Assembly (NCBI GenBank): GCA_964420455.1
Contig: CAYQTO010000011.1
Coordinates: forward strand, 1 to 42,178
Direction of reading: 5' to 3'
DNA length: 42,178 nt
Source: CAYQTO01 sp964420455
GTDB taxonomy: Bacteria > Sumerlaeota > Sumerlaeia > SLMS01
Position 1 is the first letter of the stretch. Every line of letters starts with the position of its first letter. The notes beneath the pieces were generated by a model, which was not told the origin of the DNA, searched no databases, and worked only from the letters and a program-made list of their open reading frames with translations. This document shows positions 1 to 9,122 of the stretch, piece after piece. The position numbers and the translations under genes are program-made.

Positions 1-1
1 G

Positions 2-376
2 GGCAAGCGGCCGCTCATGGGCCAGGTGGTCGGCGAACTGGCGGACTTCGCCATTGTCACCGACGACAATCCGCGGACCGAGGACCCGGCGGCGATCCAT
101 CGTGGCATCGTCGAAGGGGTCCTCCAGAGTGCGCTGAAGACCAACCGCTATCGCGTGATCGGAGACCGGCGCGCGGCGATCGAGAAGGCCCTCGGGCTGG
201 CGATGCCGGGCGACGTGGTCCTCCTCGCCGGCAAGGGCCAGGAAACCTACCAGGAGGTGGGCACCGAGAGACACCCCTTCGACGACCGCGAGGTCGCCCG
301 CGGAATCCTCCGGCGCATTGTCCACCATTTCAACACATCCAGCCGCCTCGAGCCCACCACGGAGCAACTTCCATGA
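2..376 (+). CDS. murE: UDP-N-acetylmuramoyl-tripeptide synthetase MurE, C-terminal part
   Basis: This is the 3' end of murE; the 5' part lies outside the window, and the frame is open from base 2. MurE adds the third stem-peptide residue to UDP-MurNAc-L-Ala-D-Glu in the cytoplasm, using ATP. The fragment begins with the family stretch KRPLMG and then TDDNPRTEDP. The DNPR tetrapeptide is the signature of meso-diaminopimelate-specific MurE, so the wall is probably DAP-type (inference from family knowledge). GKGQETYQ near the end is also typical of the C-terminal Mur domain. The TGA stop overlaps the ATG of murF by 4 bases (ATGA), which suggests translational coupling. The identification is secure despite the truncation. 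Confidence 0.95.
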   Translation, partial: GKRPLMGQVVGELADFAIVTDDNPRTEDPAAIHRGIVEGVLQSALKTNRYRVIGDRRAAIEKALGLAMPGDVVLLAGKGQETYQEVGTERHPFDDREVARGILRRIVHHFNTSSRLEPTTEQLP

Positions 377-1812
377 ACTTCACCGTCTCGGAGCTGCGAC
401 AGGCGACCGGCGGCATCCTCCACAGCGGGGACGGGTCGCGGGTGGTGACCAAGCTGAACACGGACACGCGGACGATCCGCGAGGGCGACGTGTTCATCGC
501 GCTGAACGGGAAGAATTTCCGGGGGGACGAGTTCGTGGGCGAGGCCCTGCGGAAGGGGGCGAGCGGCATCATCACGTCGCTCGATGCGAGCAGCGTGGAG
601 CTGAAGAGGGGAACCTTCTTCCTCCAGGTGCCGGACACGACGCGGGCTCTGGGGGATATCGCACGGGAATGGCGCATGGTGGTCGACCCACAAATCTGCG
701 CCCTGACGGGATCCGCCGGCAAGACGACGACCAAGGAGATGCTCGCGTTCATCTGCCGCGAGGACTTCTCCACCCTTTCCACCGAGGGGAACTTCAACAA
801 CCACATCGGCCTGCCCCTGACGCTGCTGCGGCTGCGGGAGGAGCACGAGGTGGCGGTGATCGAGATGGGGATGAACCACGGGGGCGAGCTGACCTACCTG
901 ACGCGTACCTGCCTGCCGGACGTGATGATCATCACGAACATCGGCAACGCGCATCTGGGGAACTTCGGGACGGTGGAGAAGCTGATCGCGGCGAAGGCGG
1001 AACCGTTCGAGGCGATGCCGCGGGAAGGGACGGCGGTGATCAACAGCGACTGCCCCCATTGCAGCATGATGGCGGAGGCCTTCGACATCCCGGCGATGGT
1101 GATCACCTACGGCCAGAACAAGGAGGCGGACGTGCAGGCGCGGAATGTCCGCCTGACGAAGCCCTTTGGATATGCGTTTACGCTGCGGATTCTGGACTCG
1201 GCGCACCGGGTCCACCTGAGGGTGTTCGGGCGTTACCAGGTGTCGAACGCGCTGGCGGCGGCGGCGGCGGCGGCGACGCTGGGGATTTCGCCGGACCGCA
1301 TCGCGGAACGGCTGCGGGCCTTCAACGTGCCCAAGCTGCGCGCCCAGACCGAGTGGTTCGATGGGGTGCTGATCATCAGCGACTGCTACAACGCGTCGCC
1401 GGATGCAACGATCACGAGCCTTCGCTCGCTGGCGGACCTGTCGGGGATCAACCGCCGCTATGCGGTCCTCGGCGACATGCACGAGCTCGGGGAGCACTCG
1501 GAGAAATACCACCGGGCGGTGGGCCAGGCGGTGGCCGAGGCGCAGATCGACTTTCTGTGCACCTACGGGCCTGAGGCGCTTTCCATCCGGGATGAGGCGG
1601 AGCGCAAGGGAATCGCGGCGAAGCACTTCGAGGACCTGGAGGAAATTGCCGACTTCCTGGATCGCAAGCTGGATCGTGGCGATGCGCTGATCGTGAAGGG
1701 CTCGCGGCTGATGCGACTCGAGGATGTTCTCCTGAAGTTTCGGGTTCGCCGGTCGGAGATGATCAATGGTGGGTTGGCCCAAGGGAAAGCCGCGAAGGGG
1801 GACCAGGGCTGA
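373..1812 (+). CDS. murF: UDP-N-acetylmuramoyl-tripeptide--D-alanyl-D-alanine ligase MurF
   Basis: MurF ligates D-Ala-D-Ala to UDP-MurNAc-tripeptide, the last cytoplasmic peptide addition. The protein is 479 residues, slightly longer than typical (about 450). The ATP-binding P-loop GSAGKTTTKE is at about residues 113-122. The N-terminal domain (about 1-100) and the middle ATPase domain with EMGMNHGGEL and ITNIGNAHLGNFG are clear, as is DCYNASPDA in the C-terminal half. The start overlaps the murE stop (ATGA), and its TGA shares one base with the mraY ATG. The C-terminal tail (GGLAQGKAAKGDQG) is low complexity and probably disordered. No ddl gene is seen in the window, so D-Ala-D-Ala must be supplied from elsewhere. 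Confidence 0.97.
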   Translation: MNFTVSELRQATGGILHSGDGSRVVTKLNTDTRTIREGDVFIALNGKNFRGDEFVGEALRKGASGIITSLDASSVELKRGTFFLQVPDTTRALGDIAREWRMVVDPQICALTGSAGKTTTKEMLAFICREDFSTLSTEGNFNNHIGLPLTLLRLREEHEVAVIEMGMNHGGELTYLTRTCLPDVMIITNIGNAHLGNFGTVEKLIAAKAEPFEAMPREGTAVINSDCPHCSMMAEAFDIPAMVITYGQNKEADVQARNVRLTKPFGYAFTLRILDSAHRVHLRVFGRYQVSNALAAAAAAATLGISPDRIAERLRAFNVPKLRAQTEWFDGVLIISDCYNASPDATITSLRSLADLSGINRRYAVLGDMHELGEHSEKYHRAVGQAVAEAQIDFLCTYGPEALSIRDEAERKGIAAKHFEDLEEIADFLDRKLDRGDALIVKGSRLMRLEDVLLKFRVRRSEMINGGLAQGKAAKGDQG

Positions 1813-2966
1813 TGCTCGAGTGGCTCGCTGGCCTGGCTCCCGACCACGGCACCTGGTCCTTCCTGCGGGTGTTCGAGTTCATCTCGGTCCGCGCCGGGCT
1901 CGCGCTTGGGTTCTCCTTCCTCTTCTGCATTCTGTTTGGTCCCGCCACCATTCGCTTCCTCAGGCGGCTGCAGGCAATTCAGTATATACGGATCTCGCGG
2001 GGCGACGACGCAATCAGCCTGGACGAGATGCACGGGCACAAGGGTGGCACGCCGTCCATGGGCGGCGCGTTGATGATGGCTGCGGTCGCCGCGTCGGTCC
2101 TCGTCTTCAACGAACTGGACCAGCCGGTGGTCTGGATGGCGCTGCTGACGACCCTCGGGTTCTGCGCCCTGGGCTTTGCCGACGACTACCTGAAGGTGGT
2201 AAAGCGCAATGGCCACGGGCTTTCCTCGCGGGCGAAGCTGGCCGGGCAGGTGGCGCTCGGGCTCGCCTTCGCGATCGTCTATACGTACGTGTTTCCCCAG
2301 CTGACGAGCTACGAGACGGTCGCCGCGGGCGGGTTCGTCTCGGTGAGCGGGCCGGACTTCCTGCTTGTTCCCTTCTTCAAGGATGTCCTGGTCCACCTGG
2401 GCCTTTTCTACATTCCCTTTGCAATCGTGGTGCTGGCGGCGACGAGCAACGCGGTGAACCTGACCGACGGGCTCGATGGGCTGGCGGCGGGGGTCACCAT
2501 CAGCGCCACGCTTTGCTTTGCGCTGGTGGCGTACCTGGCGGGGCGGACGGGGGATTCGAGCTACCTGATCATCCCGCACGTGCGCGGGGCGGGGGAATTG
2601 ACGGTGATCCTCGCAGCGCTGACCGGGGCGTGCCTGGGCTTCCTTTGGTTCAACTCGCACCCGGCGGAAATGTTCATGGGGGACACGGGGTCGATGATGC
2701 TCGGGGGGCTGCTTGGCACGGTGGCGCTGCTCATCAAGCAGGAGTTCCTGCTGCTCGTGGTGGGAGGCGTGTTCGTGATCGAGGCCCTGAGCGTGATCCT
2801 GCAGGTGGGATCGTACAAGCTGCGGCGCAAGCGGGTGTTCCTGATGGCGCCGCTTCACCATCACTTCGAACGGGCTGGGATTCCCGAAAGCAAGATCATC
2901 ACGCGCTTCTGGATCGTGTCGGCGCTGCTCGCGCTGGTCGGCCTGGTGACACTCAAGATCCGGTGA
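1812..2966 (+). CDS. mraY: Phospho-N-acetylmuramoyl-pentapeptide transferase MraY
   Basis: MraY transfers phospho-MurNAc-pentapeptide from UDP to undecaprenyl phosphate, making lipid I at the inner membrane. The protein is 384 residues with about ten hydrophobic segments. Catalytic and Mg-binding motifs are intact: GFADDYLKV with D124/D125, NAVNLTDGLDGLA (about 213-225), FMGDTGS (D281) and MAPLHHHFE with three His at 329-331. It starts one base inside the murF stop (TGATG). A GTCTATAC octamer lies in frame at 2277-2284 and encodes VYT; a GTATATAC palindrome is at 1982-1989. The gene ends 108 bp before murD, the only sizeable gap in this cluster. Confidence 0.97.
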   Translation: MLEWLAGLAPDHGTWSFLRVFEFISVRAGLALGFSFLFCILFGPATIRFLRRLQAIQYIRISRGDDAISLDEMHGHKGGTPSMGGALMMAAVAASVLVFNELDQPVVWMALLTTLGFCALGFADDYLKVVKRNGHGLSSRAKLAGQVALGLAFAIVYTYVFPQLTSYETVAAGGFVSVSGPDFLLVPFFKDVLVHLGLFYIPFAIVVLAATSNAVNLTDGLDGLAAGVTISATLCFALVAYLAGRTGDSSYLIIPHVRGAGELTVILAALTGACLGFLWFNSHPAEMFMGDTGSMMLGGLLGTVALLIKQEFLLLVVGGVFVIEALSVILQVGSYKLRRKRVFLMAPLHHHFERAGIPESKIITRFWIVSALLALVGLVTLKIR

Positions 2967-3060
2967 GAAAGGAGAAGACATCCCCCGTATAGACGATTTT
3001 TCCGGCCGCGTTGGGCCGCTCCTGTTCCAGTTCCCGCTGTTCCCCAGTTCCACTTGCTCC

Positions 3061-3066
3061 CGGAGG
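3061..3066 (+). promoter_or_regulatory. Shine-Dalgarno of murD
   Basis: CGGAGG lies eight bases before the ATG at 3075. It decides that start over the in-frame TTG at 3054, which has no such site. Confidence 0.7.
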
Positions 3067-3074
3067 CTGCTCCC

Positions 3075-4454
3075 ATGACTGAACCCCGTCCTTTTCCGTA
3101 CTCACATGTGTGCGTCTTTGGCGCCGCCCGCTCCGGTGTTGGCGCCATGCACCTGCTCCGCCACCACAACGTCGGCGTGACCCTGGTCGACGAACGTCCC
3201 GCGAGGGAGTTTCGCTCGCTCATTCGGAGGATCCGACGCCTGTGCGTCACGGCGCACTTTGGGCCGATCAGCGAGGACGTCCTCGCCGGTTCGCAGGCCC
3301 TCATTGTGTCGCCGGGCATTGCCCTCACGCACCCGCTGGTGCTCGAGGCGATGGACCGCGACCTGCCGATCATCTCGGAGGTGGAGCTGGCGTCGTTTTT
3401 TGCCGCCGCTCCGATCGTCGCGATTACCGGCACCAACGGCAAAACGACGACGACCACGCTGGCAGGCCAGATGGTGCAGGACGCGGGCCTGAACGCGGTC
3501 GTCGCCGGCAACATCGGCCGCGCGTTCTCCGACGCGGTCCTTTCCTCCCAGGACGTCTCGCGCAAGACCGTTCTCGTGACCGAGGTGTCGTCCTTCCAGC
3601 TGGAGTCGATCGAGGAGTTCCACCCGCACATCGCCGTCATCCTGAACATCTCGCGGGACCACATGGACCGCTACGCGTCGATGCGGGACTACATCGAGGC
3701 GAAGTTTCGGATCACCCAGAACCAGGACGAGGACGACTTCCTGATCCTGAACGAGGACGACCCGATCACGATGAAGGCGGCGGAGGAGTCGCTCGCGGAG
3801 GTCTATACGATCTCGATGACGCGGGAGGTGGAGCGCGGGGCGTATATGCAGGACGGGCGCATCTACCTGAAGGAGGAGGGGGAGGCGATCGCGTTCTGCA
3901 AGGCGACGGATATCCCGATCCCGGGGGCTCACAACATCCAGAACACGCTGGCGTCGCTGGTGATCTGCCGCCGGTTGGGAATCAGCGTGGAAAGCCTGCA
4001 GCGGACGCTACTGAAGTTCAAGGGTGTCGAGCACCGGATCGAGTTCGTGGCGCAGACGAAGGACAACGTGCGATTCTACAACGACTCGAAGGCGACGAAC
4101 GTGGACTCGCTGGAGAAGGCGCTGCTGAGCTTTGACCGGCCGGTGGTGCTGGTGGCCGGGGGAAAGGACAAGCAGTCGGCGTACGAGCGGCTGAACGCGC
4201 TGGTGAAGGAGCGGGTGAAGGGCCTGGTGCTGATCGGCGAGGCGCGGCCGCTGATTCGCAAGGCGTGGGGCGAACTGGTGGAGACGCGCGACGCGGCGTC
4301 GATGGACGAGGCGGTGAAGATGGCCGCGGGGATGGCGCGGGCGGGCGACGTGGTGCTGCTGTCGCCGGCCTGCGCGAGCTTTGACATGTTCAAGGACTAC
4401 GAGGACCGCGGCCGGGCGTTCAAGCGCTCGGTGCGCGCACACCTCAACCTTTGA
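3075..4454 (+). CDS. murD: UDP-N-acetylmuramoyl-L-alanine--D-glutamate ligase MurD
   Basis: MurD adds D-glutamate to UDP-MurNAc-L-Ala in the cytoplasm. The protein is 459 residues from the ATG at 3075. The N-terminal Rossmann-like domain starts with VCVFGAARSGVGA, the ATP-binding P-loop AITGTNGKTTTT is at about 117-127, NISRDHMDRY follows in the middle domain, and the C-terminal domain carries FYNDSKATN and VLVAGGKDK, all MurD hallmarks. The stop overlaps the likely ribosome site of ftsW (GAGGA at 4453). A GTCTATAC octamer at 3801 encodes VYT in frame. The gap before this gene could hold an internal promoter, but no convincing -35/-10 pair is visible. Confidence 0.97.
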   Translation: MTEPRPFPYSHVCVFGAARSGVGAMHLLRHHNVGVTLVDERPAREFRSLIRRIRRLCVTAHFGPISEDVLAGSQALIVSPGIALTHPLVLEAMDRDLPIISEVELASFFAAAPIVAITGTNGKTTTTTLAGQMVQDAGLNAVVAGNIGRAFSDAVLSSQDVSRKTVLVTEVSSFQLESIEEFHPHIAVILNISRDHMDRYASMRDYIEAKFRITQNQDEDDFLILNEDDPITMKAAEESLAEVYTISMTREVERGAYMQDGRIYLKEEGEAIAFCKATDIPIPGAHNIQNTLASLVICRRLGISVESLQRTLLKFKGVEHRIEFVAQTKDNVRFYNDSKATNVDSLEKALLSFDRPVVLVAGGKDKQSAYERLNALVKERVKGLVLIGEARPLIRKAWGELVETRDAASMDEAVKMAAGMARAGDVVLLSPACASFDMFKDYEDRGRAFKRSVRAHLNL

Positions 4455-4464
4455 GGACGCCCCG

Positions 4465-5652
4465 ATGGCCGACCGATTCCTGCGCACCTTTGACAACCCC
4501 GCCGCGCTGCTGGTGGTGATCGTTGCCGCCCTGGTGACCACCGGGCTGGTGATGGTCTACAGCGCGAGCGGGGCCCGCGCAGGGCTCGAAAACCTCCGGG
4601 CGCAGGCCCGGGTGGAATCGCGCGCCGACGAGGAGTACCGCTTTCACCATGGCATGGACTACTTCGTGCGCCAGGCGTTCTGGGTGACGGCGGGCCTGGT
4701 GATCGGCGCCGGGCTGGTGCGGGTGCCCGTGGACCAGCTCGAACGGCTCGCGCCGTATATACTGGCCGGGTGCCTGGTGCTGCTGCTGGCGGTGATCCTG
4801 ACGCCGCTGGGGGTCGAGGCAAAGGGAGCCCGCCGATGGCTGGGGCTGGGACCGTTCACGATCCAGCCGTCGGAGTTTGCAAAGGTCGGTCTGGTGGTCT
4901 ACATGGCGCGTTTCCTGGCGACGCGGCGCGAGCAGATGAAGTCGCTCGTGCATGGGTTCCTCCCGGCGGCGGGGATCGTGGCGGCCTTTTCCCTGCTGAT
5001 CGTGCTCCAGCGGGACCTCGGCACCATCGTCCTGATGGGCGGCGTGATGGCGGGGATGTGGGTCATCGGCCAGGTTCGGGTGCTGCACCTGGCGTCGATC
5101 GTTCTGGCGGCGTTGCCGGTGCTCGCGGTGCTGATCCTTTCCGAGGGGTATCGCCAGGCGCGGATGTTGGCGTTCCTCGATCCGGAGAAGTACGCCCTGA
5201 CCCATGCGTTCCAGCTCAACCAATCGCTGATTGCGGTGGGATCGGGAGGCCTCTTCGGGACCGGACTCGGGGCCGGCCTCCAGAAGTATCACTTCCTCAG
5301 CGAGTCGCACACCGACTTCATCTTTGCGATCCTTTGCGAGGAGACGGGGATGATCGGAGCGGGTGCGATCGTATTGCTGTATGTGGCGTTCATGCTGGTG
5401 GGGTTCCGCATCTCCTACCGGGCGACGGACTATTTTTCGGGTTTGGTGGCGGCGGGGCTGACGATGGTGGTCGGTTGCGCGGCGTTCATGAACTTCTATG
5501 TGGTGCTGGGGATGGCGCCAACGAAGGGGCTGGCGCTACCGTATATCTCCTACGGGGGCTCGTCGATGCTGGCGAGCATGGCGTGTGCGGCGCTGCTGGT
5601 GGCGATTTCGAACGACGCCATCGCGCGGCGCGGCGGCAAGGAGGCCTTCTGA
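4465..5652 (+). CDS. ftsW: Septal peptidoglycan polymerase FtsW (SEDS family)
   Basis: FtsW is the SEDS-family glycosyltransferase that polymerises lipid II at the division septum together with a class B penicillin-binding protein. The protein is 395 residues with about ten transmembrane segments. Family motifs include GARRWLGLGPFTIQPSEFAK, the QRDLGT region, FQLNQSLIAVGSGGLFGTGLG, ESHTDFIFAILCEETG and ISYGGSSM near the C terminus. I chose the ATG at 4465 because GAGGA at 4453-4457 sits seven bases upstream; a longer upstream reading frame only overlaps murD. The dcw setting argues for FtsW rather than the paralog RodA. The stop overlaps the murG start by one base. Confidence 0.95.
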   Translation: MADRFLRTFDNPAALLVVIVAALVTTGLVMVYSASGARAGLENLRAQARVESRADEEYRFHHGMDYFVRQAFWVTAGLVIGAGLVRVPVDQLERLAPYILAGCLVLLLAVILTPLGVEAKGARRWLGLGPFTIQPSEFAKVGLVVYMARFLATRREQMKSLVHGFLPAAGIVAAFSLLIVLQRDLGTIVLMGGVMAGMWVIGQVRVLHLASIVLAALPVLAVLILSEGYRQARMLAFLDPEKYALTHAFQLNQSLIAVGSGGLFGTGLGAGLQKYHFLSESHTDFIFAILCEETGMIGAGAIVLLYVAFMLVGFRISYRATDYFSGLVAAGLTMVVGCAAFMNFYVVLGMAPTKGLALPYISYGGSSMLASMACAALLVAISNDAIARRGGKEAF

Positions 5653-6719
5653 TGGGACGGGGAAGGATCGCGTTGGTGGCAGCGGGGACCGGTGGACACA
5701 TCCTGCCTGGAATAAGGATCGGGCGGGCGCTCGAGGACCGTGGCTGGGAGGTCCTGTATATCTCGGGCGGCCGGGCGATCGAGGAGCGGATTTACGGGTC
5801 GGAGGGTGTGGTGCCGTGGCGCCTGGCGGTCGACGGGGGGACGTCCGTGGGGGCGCCGGGCCGATGGGCGGGACTGGCGCGGGCGACGGCGGCGGTGATG
5901 GCGCGATTTGCGGCGCGGAGGCCCGCGGCGGTGCTGGCGATGGGGGGGGCGGCGGCGGTGCCGGTGCTGGCGGTGGCGCGTGCCCTGGCGATTCCCTACT
6001 TTCTTCATGAATCGAACCGGATCCCGGGGCGGGCGACGCGGCTGTTTCGTCGGGGAGCCCGGCGCGTCTATACAGGCCTCGGAGGGTTGGAGGGCCACAA
6101 CGTGGTGCGGACGGGGACGCCGACGGCGGCGCCGGCGCCGGTGCACGATGCCCCGCGGGACGTCGTCCTTTGCGTTGGCGGCAGCCAGGGGGCGGCGCGG
6201 CTGAACGGGATCTTTGTGCGGGCGGCGAACGAGGCTCCGGCGGGGACGGAGGGACTCCGGTTCGTGCTTGTGGCGGGCCCGGGGAAGACGGTGCTGGAGG
6301 CGGGCCGTGTGGAGGTGCGGGAGTACGCGGAGGATCTGCCGGCGCTCCTTGCGAGGACACGGGTCGTCGTCTCGCGGGCGGGGGCCGGGGCCCTCGCGGA
6401 CATCGCGAACCACCGGCTGCCGGCGATCCTCGTGCCGTATCCCCACGCCAAGGACGACCACCAGTGGGCCAACGCCCGGGTCTATACAGAATGCGGCGCC
6501 GCGACGGCGTTTTCCGAGGGGGACCTGACGGCGGATCGCCTGGGGGCCGCGATCGCGCGTCTCGTTGCTTCGGAGGACGAATGCGAAGGGTTCCGTGAGG
6601 CGCTCGCCCGTTTCGATTCGCAGCAAGCCGCCCGCAACATTGCCGAGGACATCGGCAGATCACTCCGCCAGACGGCCCACCAGGCGGCCGTCGCCTCGGG
6701 AAAGGCTGGTCCCGCATGA
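5652..6719 (+). CDS. murG: Lipid II synthase MurG (UDP-GlcNAc:lipid I GlcNAc transferase)
   Basis: MurG adds GlcNAc to lipid I on the cytoplasmic face of the membrane, giving lipid II. The protein is 355 residues, the usual length. The N-terminal glycine-rich loop AAGTGGH is at residues 10-16. HESNRIPGRATRL matches the family HE-N-PG-N region. GGSQGAARLN and VSRAGAGALADIANHRLP with VPYPHAKDDHQWANA form the UDP-GlcNAc site. The start ATG shares a base with the ftsW stop (TGATG). Two in-frame GTCTATAC octamers (6066 and 6480) encode VYT. The stop overlaps the murC start (ATGA). Confidence 0.96.
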   Translation: MGRGRIALVAAGTGGHILPGIRIGRALEDRGWEVLYISGGRAIEERIYGSEGVVPWRLAVDGGTSVGAPGRWAGLARATAAVMARFAARRPAAVLAMGGAAAVPVLAVARALAIPYFLHESNRIPGRATRLFRRGARRVYTGLGGLEGHNVVRTGTPTAAPAPVHDAPRDVVLCVGGSQGAARLNGIFVRAANEAPAGTEGLRFVLVAGPGKTVLEAGRVEVREYAEDLPALLARTRVVVSRAGAGALADIANHRLPAILVPYPHAKDDHQWANARVYTECGAATAFSEGDLTADRLGAAIARLVASEDECEGFREALARFDSQQAARNIAEDIGRSLRQTAHQAAVASGKAGPA

Positions 6720-8128
6720 TGACTCCCATGCTCGATGTGGTCCGGAAACCGGCGCTGGACCTCCGGCGTCCGATTGAAAGCGCACACTTTGTCGGCATTT
6801 GCGGATCGGGCATGATGCCGCTGGCGCACGCGCTGTTGTCGATGAAGGCGGCGGTGAGCGGTTCGGACCTGGACGGGACGAAGGCGCATTGCCTGGCGGT
6901 GCGCGGCGCGCGCGTCCATACAGGGCATGCCGCGGAGCACGTGGCGGACGCGGCGATCGTTGTCTATTCCTCGGCGGTGGCGTATGACAACCCGGAGCTG
7001 GAGGCCGCGCGGGAGCGGGGCATCCCCATCGTCCACCGGAGCGACCTGCTCGCGTGGTTCCTGGCCCGCCGGGAATCAGTGCTCGTGGCCGGAACCCACG
7101 GCAAGACGACCACCACGGCAATGCTCGCGCTGTTGATGGAATCGGCGGGGATGGACCCGTGGGCGTTTGTGGGGGGACGCGTGGGACGGTTTGGTGGCAA
7201 CCTGCGTGCGGGGGGCGATCGCTTTGCGGTGGCCGAGGCGGACGAAAGCGACGGGACGTTCCTCAAGCTCCCCCGCCGCCATGCCATCGTGACCAACGTC
7301 GAGCCCGAGCACCTGAACTTCTGGCAAACGGCGGAGGCGGTGGATGAGGGGTTCGAGGAGTTCGCCGCCGGGGTGCCGGAGGACGGATTGCTGGTGATGG
7401 GGGCGGACGACGAGGGGGTGCAGCGGCTCCTGCCACGGCTTGGGCGGCGGGCGGTCACCTACGGGACGGGGCGCCGGGTGGCGACCTACCAGGCGACGGA
7501 GCTGGAGCTGGTGGGCACCGGGAGCCGCTTCACGATCCGCAAGGGGCGGAGGCCGGTGGGCCGCGTCGCGATCGCGACCCCGGGCCGACACAACATCGAG
7601 AATGCCATGGCGGCCTGCGCCATGGCGCTGGAGCTGGGGGCCTCGTTCGAAGCGATCGATCGGGCCCTTGGCGATTTTCACGGCGTCGACCGCCGGTTTA
7701 CCCGCCGCACGTCGGACCACGGCTGGCTGGTGATCGATGACTATGGCCACCATCCGACGGAGATCGCGGCCACGATCGCCTCGGCCCGGCGACTGGCAGA
7801 CGAGCGCCACGGCCGCCTCCATGCGGTGTTCCAGCCCCACCGCTATACACGGTTGTCGGCCTTCCGCGAGCGGTTTGCCGCGTCCTTCCGCGGGGCGGAC
7901 CAGGTGGTCGTCACCGCGGTGTACGGGGCCGGTGAACCGGCGATTCCCGGCGTCGACGGTGAATCGCTGGTGCCGCTCGTACGCCGGATGGCCGGCTGCC
8001 CGGCTGTCTATATTGACAGCTTCGAGGAAATCAAAAATTCGCTCCTCCAGGAGCTGAAAAAGGATGACATTGTACTGCTCCTTGGAGCAGGCACGGTGAC
8101 TAGCCTGGCGAACCTCCTTACCAGTTGA
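6716..8128 (+). CDS. murC: UDP-N-acetylmuramate--L-alanine ligase MurC
   Basis: MurC adds the first stem residue, L-alanine, to UDP-MurNAc. The protein is 470 residues. HFVGICGSGMMPLA (about 24-37) is the N-terminal nucleotide-binding loop. The ATP P-loop AGTHGKTTTT is at 125-134, NVEPEHLNFW is in the middle domain, and DDYGHHPTEI plus FQPHRYTR are in the C-terminal part. Two adjacent ATGs (6716 and 6719) are possible; the first overlaps the murG stop. The downstream murB follows after about 30 bp with its own strong ribosome site. Confidence 0.96.
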   Translation: MMTPMLDVVRKPALDLRRPIESAHFVGICGSGMMPLAHALLSMKAAVSGSDLDGTKAHCLAVRGARVHTGHAAEHVADAAIVVYSSAVAYDNPELEAARERGIPIVHRSDLLAWFLARRESVLVAGTHGKTTTTAMLALLMESAGMDPWAFVGGRVGRFGGNLRAGGDRFAVAEADESDGTFLKLPRRHAIVTNVEPEHLNFWQTAEAVDEGFEEFAAGVPEDGLLVMGADDEGVQRLLPRLGRRAVTYGTGRRVATYQATELELVGTGSRFTIRKGRRPVGRVAIATPGRHNIENAMAACAMALELGASFEAIDRALGDFHGVDRRFTRRTSDHGWLVIDDYGHHPTEIAATIASARRLADERHGRLHAVFQPHRYTRLSAFRERFAASFRGADQVVVTAVYGAGEPAIPGVDGESLVPLVRRMAGCPAVYIDSFEEIKNSLLQELKKDDIVLLLGAGTVTSLANLLTS

Positions 8129-8158
8129 TCCCCGCTCCCCTTCCCGCCGGAGGCACGC

Positions 8159-9103
8159 ATGATGAAGCATTGGTCCGAGACATTTCTGCAGCTTGACGAA
8201 CCCGGCCTGCGCGTGACGCGCCATGCGGACCTGACCGTGCGCACGTCGATGCGCATGGCCGCCCGCGCGGCGCTGCTCGCCGAACCCCAGACCCCCGAGG
8301 CGCTGCGGCGCGTGGTCCTCCACGCACGGGACGTGGGCGTTCCCATGTTCCTGCTCGGCGGAGGAAAGAACACGCTCTTCGCGACGAGCAACTTCGACGG
8401 GCTGGTGGTGACCCTCGGTCGGAACTTCAACCGTCTCGACAACATCGGTGGCAACTGCATCCGGGTGGGCGCGAGCGCCCAGCTTTCCCAGCTGATTCCG
8501 TTCACGCACCGAAACGGGCTGATGGGGCTCGAGTTCCTGACGCGTGTGCCCGGAACCGTTGGCGGGGCGCTGGCGGGCAATGCGGGTGCGGGGAACTGGG
8601 GGATTTGCGACTTTGTGGAGCGGGTGTACCTGATGACGCGGACCGGGTTTGTGGCCTGTGTGGGCCGCAACCAGTTTCGCTACGGCTACCGGCACTGCGA
8701 GTTGCGCGACGCGATCGTGCTGATGGCGGACCTGCGGCTGGAGCCGCTGGACCGGGCGGAGGCGACCCGGCGGGTGGAGGACTTCAAGGCGAAGAAGACA
8801 AACCAGCCCTACCACATCCCGTCGAGCGGGTGCATTTTCAAGAATCCGAAGGGCCCTGACGGGGCGGCGATCAGTGCGGGGAAGCTGATCGACGAGTGCG
8901 GGCTGAAGGGCTACGCGATCCGGTCCGCGCGGGTATCCGAGGGCCACGCGAACTTCATCGTGAACACGGGGAATTCGAGCGGCGAGGACTTCCTCGCGCT
9001 CATCAGCCTGATCCGCGACATCGTCCAGGCGCGGACGGGAATCGAGCTGAAGATGGAAGTGCAGATCGTCGGTGGTCCGCTGAGCAGCGCGGTGCTGGCA
9101 TAA
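8159..9103 (+). CDS. murB: UDP-N-acetylenolpyruvoylglucosamine reductase MurB
   Basis: MurB reduces UDP-enolpyruvyl-GlcNAc to UDP-MurNAc using NADPH and FAD. The protein is 314 residues. The FAD-binding region has TSMRMAARAAL, LLGGGKNTLF (about 65-74) and PGTVGGALAGNAGAG. The C-terminal domain has PSSGCIFKNPKG (about 221-232) with a serine proton donor, SEGHANFIVN and a late conserved Glu (about 280). Length and motifs fit a type II enzyme. CCGGAGG at 8147-8153 lies just upstream of two adjacent ATGs (8159 and 8162), so the exact start is uncertain by one codon. Many clusters carry ddl after murB; here ftsQ follows directly. Confidence 0.93.
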   Translation: MMKHWSETFLQLDEPGLRVTRHADLTVRTSMRMAARAALLAEPQTPEALRRVVLHARDVGVPMFLLGGGKNTLFATSNFDGLVVTLGRNFNRLDNIGGNCIRVGASAQLSQLIPFTHRNGLMGLEFLTRVPGTVGGALAGNAGAGNWGICDFVERVYLMTRTGFVACVGRNQFRYGYRHCELRDAIVLMADLRLEPLDRAEATRRVEDFKAKKTNQPYHIPSSGCIFKNPKGPDGAAISAGKLIDECGLKGYAIRSARVSEGHANFIVNTGNSSGEDFLALISLIRDIVQARTGIELKMEVQIVGGPLSSAVLA

Positions 9104-9122
9104 GACACGGGAGGCAGCCGCG

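Noticed and set aside
1260..1278. GGCGGC-type short tandem repeat in murF
   Set aside because: Encodes a run of alanine in a known helix of the family; expected in GC-rich DNA, not a separate element.
247..1782. Long minus-strand frame opposite murE/murF
   Set aside because: His/Arg/Pro-rich translation typical of the antisense of a GC-rich gene; murF on the plus strand is certain.
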